Notes: generated by a model from the letters alone, not told the origin. A DNA stretch of 64,000 nucleotides from Candidatus Omnitrophota bacterium (GCA_016196565.1 JACPXK010000068.1:16177-80176); one strand, 5' to 3'; positions 16,860 through 26,156 are shown, numbered from the stretch's first letter. Numbers and translations: made by a program.

Positions 16860-18287
16860 ATGCAATCTTCACAAAGAAAAAAACTAAAGAATCGCGCTTC
16901 ATCGCCGTTCGTCATTTCCCAGCGAGAAATGACTCACTCGCACCTTCGGCCTCGCTCGTCCGCCGAAATGCCGGCGGACACCGTGCCCGCTCGGTCTTCG
17001 GAGCGCGCCTCAGCACGATTCTTAGTTTTTTTTATCCTGTTAACCGTTGCATTTTATCCTTGTTCTTTTGCCGAAGAGATTTCGAAGAAGGAAGAAAGTC
17101 TTTCTAATCTTATCCAAGAAGCTATGGACCACAATCCTGCGATTAAGGCGGCGGAGGCCGAGTGGAAGGCCGCCAAGAAAAAAATTCTTTCTTCTTGGGC
17201 ACTTCCCGATCCCATGATAGGCATGGATTTGATGGGCGAGATGAGAGAAACGCGCGTGGGGCCGGAAGAAAATCGTTTGGAGATCTCGCAGGACATTCCT
17301 TTTCCCGTGAAATTGTGGAAGAAAAGAGAAATCGCCAAGCAAGAAGCCAAGGCCGCTTTGGAAAGGCATAAGGCTATTGGCCGGGATATACGGGCCCAAG
17401 TTAGGCAAACCTATTACGAACTCTATTTTGCCGAGGCCTCACTTGAAACTTTGGAGGAAATTCAGGGGCTTTTGAAAAAATTTGAAGGGGTGGCGCGTGC
17501 CCGTTATTCCAATCAAGCAGGCACGCAGCGCGATGTGGCCAAGGCGCAGGCGGAAGTTTCGCTCACTTTAGAAGAAAAATTCATGCTCGAACAAAAAAGG
17601 GGATCGGCGGCCGCCATGATGAATGCGCTTCTCAGTCGCGGGCCTTTTGAAGAACTCGGAAAAATGGAAAAGCCGGTCAAACCTGAGATGAAGCAAACCT
17701 TTATTGAGCTGATGAATTTGGCGGCGGAAAACCGCCAGGAAATTAAAGAAATGCAAGCCATGCTGGAAAAAACAAAACAGGAAAAAGCGCTCGCCAAACT
17801 TCAAAATATTCCGGACCTTAGCGCGGGCTTTGTCTATAACTGGGTAGGAAGCGGTATGACAACCGACATGGAGGATGGAAAAGACAGCTGGATGTTTCCT
17901 CTGAAAATCAATCTTCCCATTTGGCAGAACCGTATTATTCCGGAAATTCAGGCGGCCGAGAAAAATGTAGAAGCGGCCGAGGCCAAACTCGGCGGCCAGC
18001 GCAATGAAACCTTTTTTCAGGTGAAAGATGCCTATCTCAGATTTGACACGGCTTCGCGTATTGTCCTTCTTTATGAAACGGCGGTGATTCCTCAGGCAAA
18101 ACTTGCTCTTTTCTCGGACGAAGCCGGCTACGAATCCGGGGGCATTAATTTTCTCGAACTCTTGGATAGCGAACGCGTTTATCTGAGCGCGAAACTGGCG
18201 CATGTGCGTCTTTTCACCGAATTACTTAAAAGTCATGCCGATCTGGAACGGGTTACCGGACTTGATTTGGCGGGAGGTAAGTCATGA
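16860..18287 (+). CDS. TolC-family outer-membrane efflux channel (CusC-like)
   Basis: 475 aa; starts at an ATG with GAAAGGAG eight bases upstream. The signal peptide (RFLVFFILLTVAFYP...CSFA) begins only around residue 53. The preceding extension is encoded by a palindromic repeat inserted after the start codon. The mature part has the two helical OEP repeats (LIQEAMDHNPAIKAAE and later WMFPLKINLPIWQNR). It forms the trimeric exit duct for the CusBA pump. It overlaps cusB by ATGA. Confidence 0.9.
   Translation: MQSSQRKKLKNRASSPFVISQREMTHSHLRPRSSAEMPADTVPARSSERASARFLVFFILLTVAFYPCSFAEEISKKEESLSNLIQEAMDHNPAIKAAEAEWKAAKKKILSSWALPDPMIGMDLMGEMRETRVGPEENRLEISQDIPFPVKLWKKREIAKQEAKAALERHKAIGRDIRAQVRQTYYELYFAEASLETLEEIQGLLKKFEGVARARYSNQAGTQRDVAKAQAEVSLTLEEKFMLEQKRGSAAAMMNALLSRGPFEELGKMEKPVKPEMKQTFIELMNLAAENRQEIKEMQAMLEKTKQEKALAKLQNIPDLSAGFVYNWVGSGMTTDMEDGKDSWMFPLKINLPIWQNRIIPEIQAAEKNVEAAEAKLGGQRNETFFQVKDAYLRFDTASRIVLLYETAVIPQAKLALFSDEAGYESGGINFLELLDSERVYLSAKLAHVRLFTELLKSHADLERVTGLDLAGGKS
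16884..17025. repeat. Palindromic repeat translated within the cusC-like gene
   Basis: Outer arms CTAAAGAATCGCGC (16884-16897) and GCACGATTCTTAG (17013-17025) are inverted complements with small differences. Inside are further hairpins: GTCATTTC...GAAATGAC (16911-16933) and TCCGCC...GGCGGA. The frame stays open through the element, adding roughly 45 residues before the signal peptide. Confidence 0.65.
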
Positions 18288-19612
18288 AAATATCAGCAAA
18301 AACTTTTTGGTTGATTCTGTTTATCGTCATCCTAACCCTGAGCGTAGCGAAGGGAAAGGATATCATCGCGAGATTCTTAGGCCCGTCGGGCCTCAAAATG
18401 ACAAGCCACAGTGGTGAGCACAAACACGGCAAGGACATTTATTATTGCCCTATGCATCCGACTTACACTTCCGACCGTCCCGGGGATTGTCCGATTTGCA
18501 ATATGAAGCTGGTTAAAAAAACATTGCCGGCGCCCAGTTCGGGGACAGCGCTGAAATCCGATCTCTCCCCGCTAGAAGGGGACAGTTCACCGCTTAAAAC
18601 GGTGACCGTCAAAGAACTCATGAATATGAAGCCGGGAGAAATCTGCCTTCTGCATAAATGCAAAATGGGGAAATGCATGTTCGTCATGACCGAGGAAGCG
18701 GCGAGACTCGGCAAATGCCCGCATTGCGGCGAGGATTTGGGCGTGGTGATTAAAGATTTGGCTCCGGCCGGTTATGGCGGCCTGACACTTAGTCCTGAAA
18801 AACAACAAATGATCGGCATTCAAACCTCACCCGCCGAAAAAAAACATCTGACCAAAACCATTCGAACAGCGGGAAAGATTGCTTATGATCCGGCCCTTTA
18901 TCAGGCCCAGGAAGAATACCTTCAGGGAATTCAGGCTTATGAAAAGGCCAAAACCGGCAATATTCCTGAAATCGCAGAACAGGCTTCAAAGCTCGTGGAT
19001 TCTTCGAAAGTAAAGCTGAGGCTTTTAGGTTTTTCCGAAGATTTGCTCGCGGATCTTGAAAAATCGGGGAAACCCGACCGTTCTCTGCTTTATTCCGAAG
19101 CCGGAGGCACGGTTTGGCTTTATGCCCCCATCTATGAATATGAAATCCCGCTTGTGAAAATCGGAGACAAAGTCCAAGTGGAAATTCCTGCATTACCCGG
19201 AAAAAAAGTCGAAGGCGTCATACGATCCATGGATCCAGTGGTGGACCCCATGACCCGGTCCGTGCGCGTGCGGGCGGTACTGGAAAATCAGGAGGGCGTT
19301 TTCAAACCCGAAATGTATGTGAACGCTTCCCTCAATATTGATTTGGGAAGTGTCCTTGTGATTCCTTCTGAAGCGGTGTTTTCAACCGGAGAAAAAAATA
19401 TCGTTTTCGTGGCCAAGCCGGACGGCGTTTTTGAGCCGCGCGAAGTGGTTCTCGGAACTAAAACTGAATCGGGCTATGAAATCAAAAATGGCGTCGGAGA
19501 AGGGGAATCGGTGGTGACGAGCGGAAATTTTCTTATCGATTCCGAAAGCCGTTTGAAGGCCGCGCTTGAAGGTGTGGGAGGGACGGAAGGTTCCGTTCAT
19601 CAACATGGATGA
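18284..19612 (+). CDS. RND periplasmic adaptor with heavy-metal-binding domain (CusB-like)
   Basis: 442 aa. An N-terminal hydrophobic segment leads to a His-rich stretch and a heavy-metal-binding zinc-ribbon-like module (YYCPMHPTYTS, then GDCPICNMKLV). A second Cys-rich segment (KCKMGKCMF, KCPHCGEDLG) precedes the membrane-fusion domains: helical hairpin near 205-240, beta-barrel with PGKKVEGVIRSMDP, and a C-terminal domain. It connects CusA to CusC and may deliver metal. Part of the N-terminal segment is encoded by an inserted palindromic repeat. It overlaps cusC by 4 bp and cusA by 8 bp. Confidence 0.9.
   Translation: MKISAKTFWLILFIVILTLSVAKGKDIIARFLGPSGLKMTSHSGEHKHGKDIYYCPMHPTYTSDRPGDCPICNMKLVKKTLPAPSSGTALKSDLSPLEGDSSPLKTVTVKELMNMKPGEICLLHKCKMGKCMFVMTEEAARLGKCPHCGEDLGVVIKDLAPAGYGGLTLSPEKQQMIGIQTSPAEKKHLTKTIRTAGKIAYDPALYQAQEEYLQGIQAYEKAKTGNIPEIAEQASKLVDSSKVKLRLLGFSEDLLADLEKSGKPDRSLLYSEAGGTVWLYAPIYEYEIPLVKIGDKVQVEIPALPGKKVEGVIRSMDPVVDPMTRSVRVRAVLENQEGVFKPEMYVNASLNIDLGSVLVIPSEAVFSTGEKNIVFVAKPDGVFEPREVVLGTKTESGYEIKNGVGEGESVVTSGNFLIDSESRLKAALEGVGGTEGSVHQHG
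18326..18402. repeat. Palindromic repeat translated within the cusB-like gene
   Basis: It starts GTCATCCT and ends CCTCAAAATGAC, which are inverted complements. The centre holds GGATATC...GAGATTC and the hairpin GGCCCGTCGGGCC. It matches in layout the repeat in the cusA gene and encodes part of the N-terminal hydrophobic region and the linker before the metal-binding domain. Confidence 0.65.
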
Positions 19613-22600
19613 GCAAATTCAAGCCCCTTTAAGAAAAGGAGGCTGGATTGAAAAGGTTATTGAATTTTCCGCCCACAATAAATTTCTGGTTCTGATTTTT
19701 ACGGCCCTGGCCATGGCTTGGGCGATTTGGTGCGCGCAAAATATTCCGCTCGACGCGATCCCCGATCTTTCGGACACTCAGGTGATTATCTATTCGCGCT
19801 GGGACCGCAGCCCCGACATTATCGAAGATCAACTCACTTATCCGATTGTGACCGCCATGCTGGGGGCCCCGCAAGTTAAAGCCATTCGTGGATTTTCTGA
19901 TTTCGGATTTTCTTATGTTTATGTAATTTTCAAAGACGGCACGGACCTTTATTGGGCGCGGAGCCGCACGCTGGAATATTTAAGCAAAATCACACCGCGC
20001 CTTCCTCAGGGCGTTCAAACCGAACTGGGCCCGGACGCCACAGGCGTCGGCTGGGTTTTTCAATACGGGCTTGTGGATGAAAGCGGCAAACACAATCTTC
20101 AGGAACTCCGCTCTTTTCAGGATTGGTTTATGCGTTATCAATTGCAAAGCGTTCCGGGAGTGGCGGAAGTTGCTTCGCTCGGAGGTTTTGTCAAACAATA
20201 TCAGGTGACCGTGGATCCCAACCGTCTGCTGGCTTATAACCTTCCGCTTACCGCGGTGGTTGAGGCAATAAGAAAAGGCAATCAGGAAGTGGGCGGAAGG
20301 CTTTTGGAATTTTCCGGCGCGGAATTTATGGTGCGGGGCCGCGGCTACGCACGCTCGATTCCGGATATTGAAAATATTGTGGTGGGCACCGACGAAAAAG
20401 GAACGCCTATTCTTGTGAAGCATGTGGCCAAGGTTGGCATTGGCCCTGAAATACGCCGCGGGCTTGCGGATCTTGACGGTAAAGGCGATGGGGTGACAGG
20501 GACCGTGATTATGCGTTCCGGAGAAAACGCACTGAATGTGATCAAACGCGTGAAAGGAAAACTCAAAGAGCTTGAAGCATCTCTTCCCGCCGGAGTCAAA
20601 ATCGTTACTCTTTATGACCGCTCGGAGTTAATCGTGCGCGCCATCGATACTTTGAAACATCAGCTCATTGAAGAAATGATTATCGTGAGTTTGGTGATTC
20701 TTCTTTTTCTCTGGCATTTTCCTTCGGCCATCATTCCCATTGTAACCATTCCCATTGCGGTTTTGCTTTCTTTTATTCCGATGTACGGCATGAAACTTAC
20801 CTCCAACATTATGTCGCTTTCCGGAATCGCGATTTCCATCGGGGTGCTGGTTGACGGCGCCATTGTGGAAGTGGAAAATGCCTACAAACGGCTGGAGCAA
20901 TGGAATGAAGGAGGAAGAAAAGGGGATTATCACGCCATACGCCTTCAGGCTTTGAAAGAAGTCGGTCCGGCGGTTTTCTTTTCCCTGCTTGTGATTGCGG
21001 TTTCATTCATGCCCATTTTTACTTTAATGGATCAGGAAGGCCGGCTCTTTAAGCCGCTCGCCTGGGGGAAAAATCTGGCCATGGTCATTGCCGCCGTTTT
21101 GGCCATTACTTTGGATCCTGCCATGCGCATGCTTTTCACGCGCATGGAGCCGATCGTCATCCTGAGCGACCCTAAAGGACCACTTCGTGGAGCGAAGGAT
21201 CTCAAACCGAGATTCTTCGCCCCTTTGGGGCTCAGAATGACGGTTGCGCGTGCGGTCAACAAAATTGCCACCACGCTTGCCGTCGGCACTTATTACAGGG
21301 AAGAAAAACATCCCGTAAGCAAAGTGCTTTTCAGAATTTACGAACCGGCCTGCCGCTTTGTGTTGAAGCATCGTAAGCGAACTATTGCGGCGGCACTTCT
21401 GCTTGTCCTTGCCACCATTCCGGTTTATTTCCGGCTAGGCTCGGAATTCATGCCGCCGCTTTGGGAAGGGCAAATACTCTATATGCCCACCACGCTTCCC
21501 GGGATTTCTGTCACCGAAGCTCAAAAACTGCTTCAGCGCCAGGACCAGATTCTCAAAAGTTTTCCGGAAGTGGAACGCGTGTTCGGAAAGTCGGGGAGAA
21601 TGGAAAGCTCCACCGATCCGGCTCCTTTTTCCATGATGGAAACTGTTGTGCTGCTGAAACCTGAAAGCGAGTGGCCTAAGATCCGCCGGTGGTATTTCTT
21701 TCTGCCCGAACTTCTTCAGCAGCCATTACGCCGGTTTTGGCCCGATCATCTTTCGCATGAAGAACTCATTAACAAAATGGATGGCGCGCTTCAAATTCCG
21801 GGGACCACCAATGCCTGGACCATGCCGATTAAAAACCGCATCGATATGCTTTCAACGGGTGTGCGCACGCCGATCGGCATTAAAGTGCTCGGTTCGGACA
21901 TTAAAAAAATCGAGGAAATCGGGACTCATCTGGAAATGATTTTAAAAAATGTGCCGGGAACGCGTAGTATTTACGCCGAACGCGTGGCGGGAGGTTATTT
22001 TCTGGATTTCGATTTGAAACGCGAGGAAATTGCGCGTTACGGTTTGTCAATTCAAGATGTGCAGGCAGTTATTCTCTCAGCCATCGGGGGAGAGAACATT
22101 ACGACCACGGTTGAAGGAAGGGAGCGTTATCCCATTAACGTGAGGTATTCGCGCGAATTCCGTGACGATATTGAAAAATTGAAAAGGGTTTTTGTGCCGA
22201 CCATGATGGGCCAGCATATTCCGCTCGCCCAGCTTGCGGATATTCACCAGGTTTCAGGGCCTGCCATGATTCGTAATGAAAACGGCCTCTTGGCCGGTTA
22301 TGTGTATGTGGATATGACAGGGCGGGACATCGGAAGTTATGTGGAAGAAGCCAAAAAAATCGTCGCCCGCGAATTAAAACTGCCCACCGGTTATTCGCTG
22401 CTTTGGAGCGGCCAATACGAAAATATGCTGCGTGTGCGCGAACGCCTGAAAGTCGTTTTGCCCTTTACAATTTTCCTCATCTGCCTTCTCCTTTATATGA
22501 ACACCAAATCATGGGTCAAAACCGGCATTGTGCTTCTCGCCGTTCCTTTTTCATTAATCGGCGCCGTATGGCTTTTATGGGTTTTGGGTTATAACGTTTC

Positions 22601-22979
22601 CATCGCCGTATGGGTGGGCATGATTGCCTTGATGGGGCTTGACGCCGAAACGGGCGTTTTCATGCTGCTTTTTCTCGATCTTTCTTATGAGGATGCGGTA
22701 AAAAAAGGAAAAATGAAAACCGAAGAAGATTTAAACGAAGCGATCGTTCATGGGGCCGTCAAACGCGTGCGCCCTAAAATGATGACCGTGATGGCGGCTT
22801 TTATGGGACTTATCCCGATTATGTGGGCCAGCGGCGCCGGTTCCGACATGATGAAAAGAATTGCCGCGCCCATGATCGGCGGGCTGGCGACTTCTTTTAT
22901 TTTGGAGCTTCTGGTTTATCCGGCGATTTATGCAATTTGGCGATGGCGGGAAATTTCGAAAGTGAAAACAGCAGTTTAA
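19605..22979 (+). CDS. Heavy-metal efflux RND transporter (CusA/CzcA family)
   Basis: 1124 aa inner-membrane proton-driven pump with the family's twelve helices in two halves. The TM4 relay GVLVDGAIVEVENA carries Asp and Glu as in HME-RND proteins. DFGFSYVYVIFKDGTD, STDPAPFSMMETVV and the Met-rich porter region point to monovalent Cu/Ag or a related metal. The start at 19605 lies within the end of cusB; an upstream in-frame start at 19566 is less likely. An insertion of about 29 residues encoded by a palindromic repeat lies in the cytoplasmic linker between the two halves, after TM6. Confidence 0.93.
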   Translation: MDEQIQAPLRKGGWIEKVIEFSAHNKFLVLIFTALAMAWAIWCAQNIPLDAIPDLSDTQVIIYSRWDRSPDIIEDQLTYPIVTAMLGAPQVKAIRGFSDFGFSYVYVIFKDGTDLYWARSRTLEYLSKITPRLPQGVQTELGPDATGVGWVFQYGLVDESGKHNLQELRSFQDWFMRYQLQSVPGVAEVASLGGFVKQYQVTVDPNRLLAYNLPLTAVVEAIRKGNQEVGGRLLEFSGAEFMVRGRGYARSIPDIENIVVGTDEKGTPILVKHVAKVGIGPEIRRGLADLDGKGDGVTGTVIMRSGENALNVIKRVKGKLKELEASLPAGVKIVTLYDRSELIVRAIDTLKHQLIEEMIIVSLVILLFLWHFPSAIIPIVTIPIAVLLSFIPMYGMKLTSNIMSLSGIAISIGVLVDGAIVEVENAYKRLEQWNEGGRKGDYHAIRLQALKEVGPAVFFSLLVIAVSFMPIFTLMDQEGRLFKPLAWGKNLAMVIAAVLAITLDPAMRMLFTRMEPIVILSDPKGPLRGAKDLKPRFFAPLGLRMTVARAVNKIATTLAVGTYYREEKHPVSKVLFRIYEPACRFVLKHRKRTIAAALLLVLATIPVYFRLGSEFMPPLWEGQILYMPTTLPGISVTEAQKLLQRQDQILKSFPEVERVFGKSGRMESSTDPAPFSMMETVVLLKPESEWPKIRRWYFFLPELLQQPLRRFWPDHLSHEELINKMDGALQIPGTTNAWTMPIKNRIDMLSTGVRTPIGIKVLGSDIKKIEEIGTHLEMILKNVPGTRSIYAERVAGGYFLDFDLKREEIARYGLSIQDVQAVILSAIGGENITTTVEGRERYPINVRYSREFRDDIEKLKRVFVPTMMGQHIPLAQLADIHQVSGPAMIRNENGLLAGYVYVDMTGRDIGSYVEEAKKIVARELKLPTGYSLLWSGQYENMLRVRERLKVVLPFTIFLICLLLYMNTKSWVKTGIVLLAVPFSLIGAVWLLWVLGYNVSIAVWVGMIALMGLDAETGVFMLLFLDLSYEDAVKKGKMKTEEDLNEAIVHGAVKRVRPKMMTVMAAFMGLIPIMWASGAGSDMMKRIAAPMIGGLATSFILELLVYPAIYAIWRWREISKVKTAV
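21156..21241. repeat. Palindromic repeat translated within the cusA-like gene
   Basis: Ends GTCATCCTGAG and CTCAGAATGAC are inverted complements at 10 of 11 positions. Internal arms AAGGATCTC and GAGATTCTT pair at 8 of 9, and GCCCCTTTGGGGC forms a hairpin. This is the widespread type of bacterial extragenic palindrome, but here it lies inside a gene in an open frame, encoding part of a linker predicted to be cytoplasmic. Confidence 0.75.
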
Positions 22980-23578
22980 CTTTCCTCTTCTTTGGGTTTT
23001 TCCAGGCCGAGCATTGTGATTTCCGCGCCTTGAGGCAGTTGAAAGATGGAGTCCGGAATGGGCGCGTCGAGTTGAAAGTTATTTAGTTCAATAATCGTCA
23101 GCCCGTGATTTCCGATTTGCTCGATTTTGATCGGAAGCGGCCTGACAATCCAAAGCCAAACCTTGGTTTCTGCGCCGCTTTCCGGGTCCATGAATTTGTA
23201 AACATTGGTTTCATAACCCCGCACGCTTTCCGTGCCGACTTTCTCGGCATGATTTCTTTTTAAGAATTCTTCGTATTGTGGAAGGGCGTCGGCCAAATTG
23301 GGACGCTGCATGGCCCGGGGAATTCTAACGGCCTTATTTTTTGCAGGGTCATAATTGTAATAGCCGGTTTCATTGCGAAGCATAATGGTGGGCATTTGGC
23401 CCCAATCGCTTTCCACGCGCAGGCGCCCATCTTTGGCGGCGACTTTAAAAGCGGCCACTTGATTGCCGTTGACCCAAACGCTTTGATCATAACTGAGGGA
23501 GTAGGCTGAGGCATTGGTTGGAGAGAAAAATAAGGATAAAAAAATTAACGGGAAAATGATCGCAAACCTTTTTTTCAT
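22976..23578 (-). CDS. LolA-like periplasmic protein
   Basis: 200 aa. A signal peptide ends near NASA. The rest is a beta-rich domain of the outer-membrane-lipoprotein-carrier/DUF4412-like kind (WVNGNQVAAFKV, ETGYYNYDPAKNKAVRIP, VRGYETNVYKF, MDPESGAETKVWLW). It may bind a lipid or lipoprotein anchor; the substrate is unknown. The ATG follows GAGGAGG. It converges with cusA, overlapping by 4 bp, and is not in that operon. Confidence 0.75.
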   Translation of the reverse strand: MKKRFAIIFPLIFLSLFFSPTNASAYSLSYDQSVWVNGNQVAAFKVAAKDGRLRVESDWGQMPTIMLRNETGYYNYDPAKNKAVRIPRAMQRPNLADALPQYEEFLKRNHAEKVGTESVRGYETNVYKFMDPESGAETKVWLWIVRPLPIKIEQIGNHGLTIIELNNFQLDAPIPDSIFQLPQGAEITMLGLEKPKEEES

Positions 23579-23609
23579 CGGGGGCCTCCTCTTCGGTTAA
23601 ACGGCCAGC

Positions 23610-23638
23610 ATTATAGCAAAAAATATATTTGGCGTTAT
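23610..23638 (-). promoter_or_regulatory. Candidate promoter of the LolA-like gene
   Basis: A perfect TATAAT on the minus strand (23615-23610) is preceded at 17 bp by ATAACG (23638-23633), a weak -35. It lies about 35 bp upstream of the start codon. Confidence 0.4.
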
Positions 23639-23672
23639 GTTAATATATCAATCCATCGGGGAGGGTAAAAAC

Positions 23673-24080
23673 ATGAATGAAATTCCACTTCATCCTATGA
23701 TAGTTCATTTTCCGATCGCGTTTTATATTTTGGAAGCGGTGCTTCATATTTTCGGAAAAATAAAAAAGGATCCCGTGTTCCGGCGTTTTGCTTTTTTCAC
23801 TTTTTGGGCCGGTTATGGGATGATGCTCGCGGCATGGATCACGGGGTATTTCGAGGGCGGCGGGCTCGCCACCATTTTAAAGCACGAACGCCTGGAAGAT
23901 CATTTCACCGCCGCGACCACCCTTCTTGTTTTTTATACTTTCCGCGCAGGCGTGTGGAAGGCGATCAAACCGGCTTCTTCCGCGGACAAGTGGATTCATT
24001 TGACGGGTGCGCTGATCGGTTGTGTTGTGGTGGCCGTGACAGGATATTTCGGCGGCTTATTGGTGTATGGGAGCCGTTGA
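23673..24080 (+). CDS. DUF2231-family membrane protein
   Basis: 135 aa, start chosen at the ATG that follows GGGAGGG by seven bases. It opens with the family signature LHPMIVHFPIAFYILE and has four hydrophobic helices. Conserved His and Pro in the first helix suggest haem or metal coordination in the family, but function is not established. It converges with the radical SAM gene, overlapping its end by 24 bp. Confidence 0.85.
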   Translation: MNEIPLHPMIVHFPIAFYILEAVLHIFGKIKKDPVFRRFAFFTFWAGYGMMLAAWITGYFEGGGLATILKHERLEDHFTAATTLLVFYTFRAGVWKAIKPASSADKWIHLTGALIGCVVVAVTGYFGGLLVYGSR

Positions 24081-25184
24081 AGACGAAAATTTCTTTCCCG
24101 CGAAGTCGAGCATTTCGCAAACCGAGGTTTTGGAATGTTCACCGCCGAAAACCTGATGCCAGACCTCCGGCGATTCCATGGAAAGGTAAAGCGTGACGGC
24201 GGGCAAATTCCGGCGAATCATTCCCGCCATTCCCCTATAAATTTCGATACGCCGCGGTTTGAAATAACGCATTTTGCCGTCCATACCGCGAATCCATTCG
24301 GCCTCAGCCAAATTTGATTTCGGAAATCTTTCCTGCATGATTTGTTTTAAATCCGGCATAAAACGAAGGCACCCCAAACTGATCCAGGCAATTTTGTCTT
24401 CCGGCAGGGCTTCGGAAATTTTACCAATGACGCTTTCATAATCTTTTTCCCAGCCGGGATAATCGATGATAGGGTCAAAATGAAAGCCGACTCTGAATTG
24501 TCGCCGGTCGGCGACAATCTTGGCCGCCTCGATTCTTTCATCGAGTGTGGCGCATTTATGTTCTTCTTCCTTTTGAATTTTTTGGGAATTCATGGACCAG
24601 GACACGATGGTGTTTTGTCCGCCGCTCAATGGAAGCAGGCGGTCAATCGAATTGCTTTTGGTTTTGAGTTCCAAAACGGCGTTGGGCTGGCGCTCGAAAA
24701 ACGGCACAAGGATTTCTGAAAATCCGGTAATGTGATCCAGGGAAAGGGAATCCGCCAGCTGGCCGGTTCCGATGCGGAAAAAACGGTCCGGGTTTTTCTG
24801 CAAGACAGTTTCGAGCTCTGCGAGCATTTCTTCGATGTTCACATACACCGTGAGCAAGGGGTTGGTCAAATAAGACTGTAAAATGCAATAACTGCATTCC
24901 AGGTCGCAGCCTTCCACGATGTGAAGCGTGAAATAATCGCAGGAAAAATAATCCTCGGATTCCGGGAAGGGTTTGAAAGACCGCCCCTGGTCGCGTGCCA
25001 GAAGGAGATAACGCTTACCTTCTCCGATGGGATCAGGTTTTTGACGGATAGTTTCGAGCAGAGAGCGCCGGTTTTCGATTTCTTCCACCGGAACGGCAGG
25101 AAGCCGTGAAAGAATTTTTCCCGTAAGGGGATAATCCCTCGCCGCTTTTTCAATATAGATTTTGCTGGGCTGATAAAGTTTCAT
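24057..25184 (-). CDS. Radical SAM enzyme, spore-photoproduct-lyase (SPL) family
   Basis: 375 aa. The 4Fe-4S/SAM motif is CDLECSYC (Cys93, 97, 100) followed by ILQSYLTNPL, the arrangement of SPL-type enzymes. Further SPL-like blocks are RIGTGQLADSL, ELKTKSN and VGFHFDPI. Classical SplB repairs the thymine dimer spore photoproduct. Homologues in non-sporulating bacteria are widespread and their substrate is unknown, so I call only the family. It overlaps the glycosyltransferase upstream by 4 bp. Confidence 0.85.
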   Translation of the reverse strand: MKLYQPSKIYIEKAARDYPLTGKILSRLPAVPVEEIENRRSLLETIRQKPDPIGEGKRYLLLARDQGRSFKPFPESEDYFSCDYFTLHIVEGCDLECSYCILQSYLTNPLLTVYVNIEEMLAELETVLQKNPDRFFRIGTGQLADSLSLDHITGFSEILVPFFERQPNAVLELKTKSNSIDRLLPLSGGQNTIVSWSMNSQKIQKEEEHKCATLDERIEAAKIVADRRQFRVGFHFDPIIDYPGWEKDYESVIGKISEALPEDKIAWISLGCLRFMPDLKQIMQERFPKSNLAEAEWIRGMDGKMRYFKPRRIEIYRGMAGMIRRNLPAVTLYLSMESPEVWHQVFGGEHSKTSVCEMLDFAGKKFSSSTAPIHQ

Positions 25185-25978
25185 AAAATCGGTAATTCTT
25201 CTTTTCTTCCGCGCTTGGCGGCGCCGTTTAGATAAATCTTCGATTTAAATTCCAGCATTTCGCGCACTGCTTTTTCTTGTTCGGAAGAAAGCGTTTTGGA
25301 GGCAATAATTTTACTGAGAGACTTAATGCGGAATTTATCCATCGCCGGAAATTCATGCGAGCGCTGATCCGCATGACCGCCGTATTTGGTGACATACGGT
25401 TTTTCGATCAGACCCACCGGGAATTTAGCGGCGATACGAAGCCATAAATCATAGTCTTCGCAAGCAGGCAAGGATTCATCGAATAGGCCCACTTCCTCAA
25501 AAAGACTTCGTTCGATCATGACCGCCGAAGGACTGATTACGCAAAGCGGAAGGCATTTTTCGAAAATCCATCCGCCGTACTTTCGATGTTTTTTCATGGG
25601 ATTGACGCGCCGGCCGTTACGGATCCAGATTTCCTCGGTTTGGCAAATCCGGTATTCGGGATGGGAAGAAAAAAAATCCATTTGAGCTTCAAGTTTTCCC
25701 ATCAGCCATTCATCATCCGAATCAAGGAAGGCAATCCACTGGCCGCGTGAGCGTTCAATTCCCCGATTTCTCGCCGCAGCCGGTCCCTGATTGTCCTGAT
25801 AAATATAAGCGGCCTGGGGGAATTCCTCTTCGATCATTCCCTGAGTTCCGTCCGTGGAGCCGTCATCCACGATAAGCAGCTCAAAAGAGATATCCCTTTG
25901 GGCCAATACCGAGCGTATGGCTTGGCGAAGACGGGCCTCGCGATTAAAAGTGGGAATAATCACACTTAGACTGAGCAT
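25181..25978 (-). CDS. Family 2 glycosyltransferase
   Basis: 265 aa GT-A fold enzyme. The N-terminal SVIIPTFNREARL, the nucleotide-binding VDDGSTDGT, the metal-binding DSDDEW and the acceptor-side ACEDYDLWLRIA are all present. It would transfer a sugar from a nucleotide donor onto a glycan or lipid. It is followed by the radical SAM gene with ATGA overlap, an odd pairing with no obvious shared pathway. Confidence 0.92.
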   Translation of the reverse strand: MLSLSVIIPTFNREARLRQAIRSVLAQRDISFELLIVDDGSTDGTQGMIEEEFPQAAYIYQDNQGPAAARNRGIERSRGQWIAFLDSDDEWLMGKLEAQMDFFSSHPEYRICQTEEIWIRNGRRVNPMKKHRKYGGWIFEKCLPLCVISPSAVMIERSLFEEVGLFDESLPACEDYDLWLRIAAKFPVGLIEKPYVTKYGGHADQRSHEFPAMDKFRIKSLSKIIASKTLSSEQEKAVREMLEFKSKIYLNGAAKRGRKEELPIL

Positions 25979-26000
25979 GGGGGGAAGATCTTAACTTAAT

Positions 26001-26026
26001 AAAAGCCGCTTAAACAGGCTTTTTTT
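26001..26026. terminator. Bidirectional terminator-like hairpin
   Basis: AAAAGCC and GGCTTTT pair around nine bases. A run of seven T follows on the plus strand and a shorter T-rich stretch on the minus strand. It overlaps the stop codon of the small minus-strand ORF, whose transcript it would end. Confidence 0.45.
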
Positions 26027-26156
26027 GTAGGACCGGACGGGGCTTATTTTCGCTTGAGACTTTCTGTTTGTTCTGGGTTTGTTCCAGACCAACGGAGAGA
26101 ATCGCGAAAAGTACAGCAGCGGCAACCGGCAATACTACAGGCATCCAAGCTATCAT
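26010..26156 (-). CDS. Small membrane protein, 48 aa
   Basis: The ATG at 26156 is preceded by AGAGGAG. The product begins MIAWMPVVLPVAAAVLFAIL, a single membrane helix with an N-out or N-in anchor, and ends in a polar Lys/Gln-rich tail. It stands alone between the glycosyltransferase and a divergent gene. No known family; the ribosome site and helix-plus-tail layout support a real gene. Confidence 0.55.
   Translation of the reverse strand: MIAWMPVVLPVAAAVLFAILSVGLEQTQNKQKVSSENKPRPVLQKKPV

Noticed and set aside
16884..21241. CRISPR-like or insertion-sequence origin of the repeats in the cus operon
   Set aside because: They are single palindromes far apart with no spacers and no transposase; a palindromic-element family explains them better.
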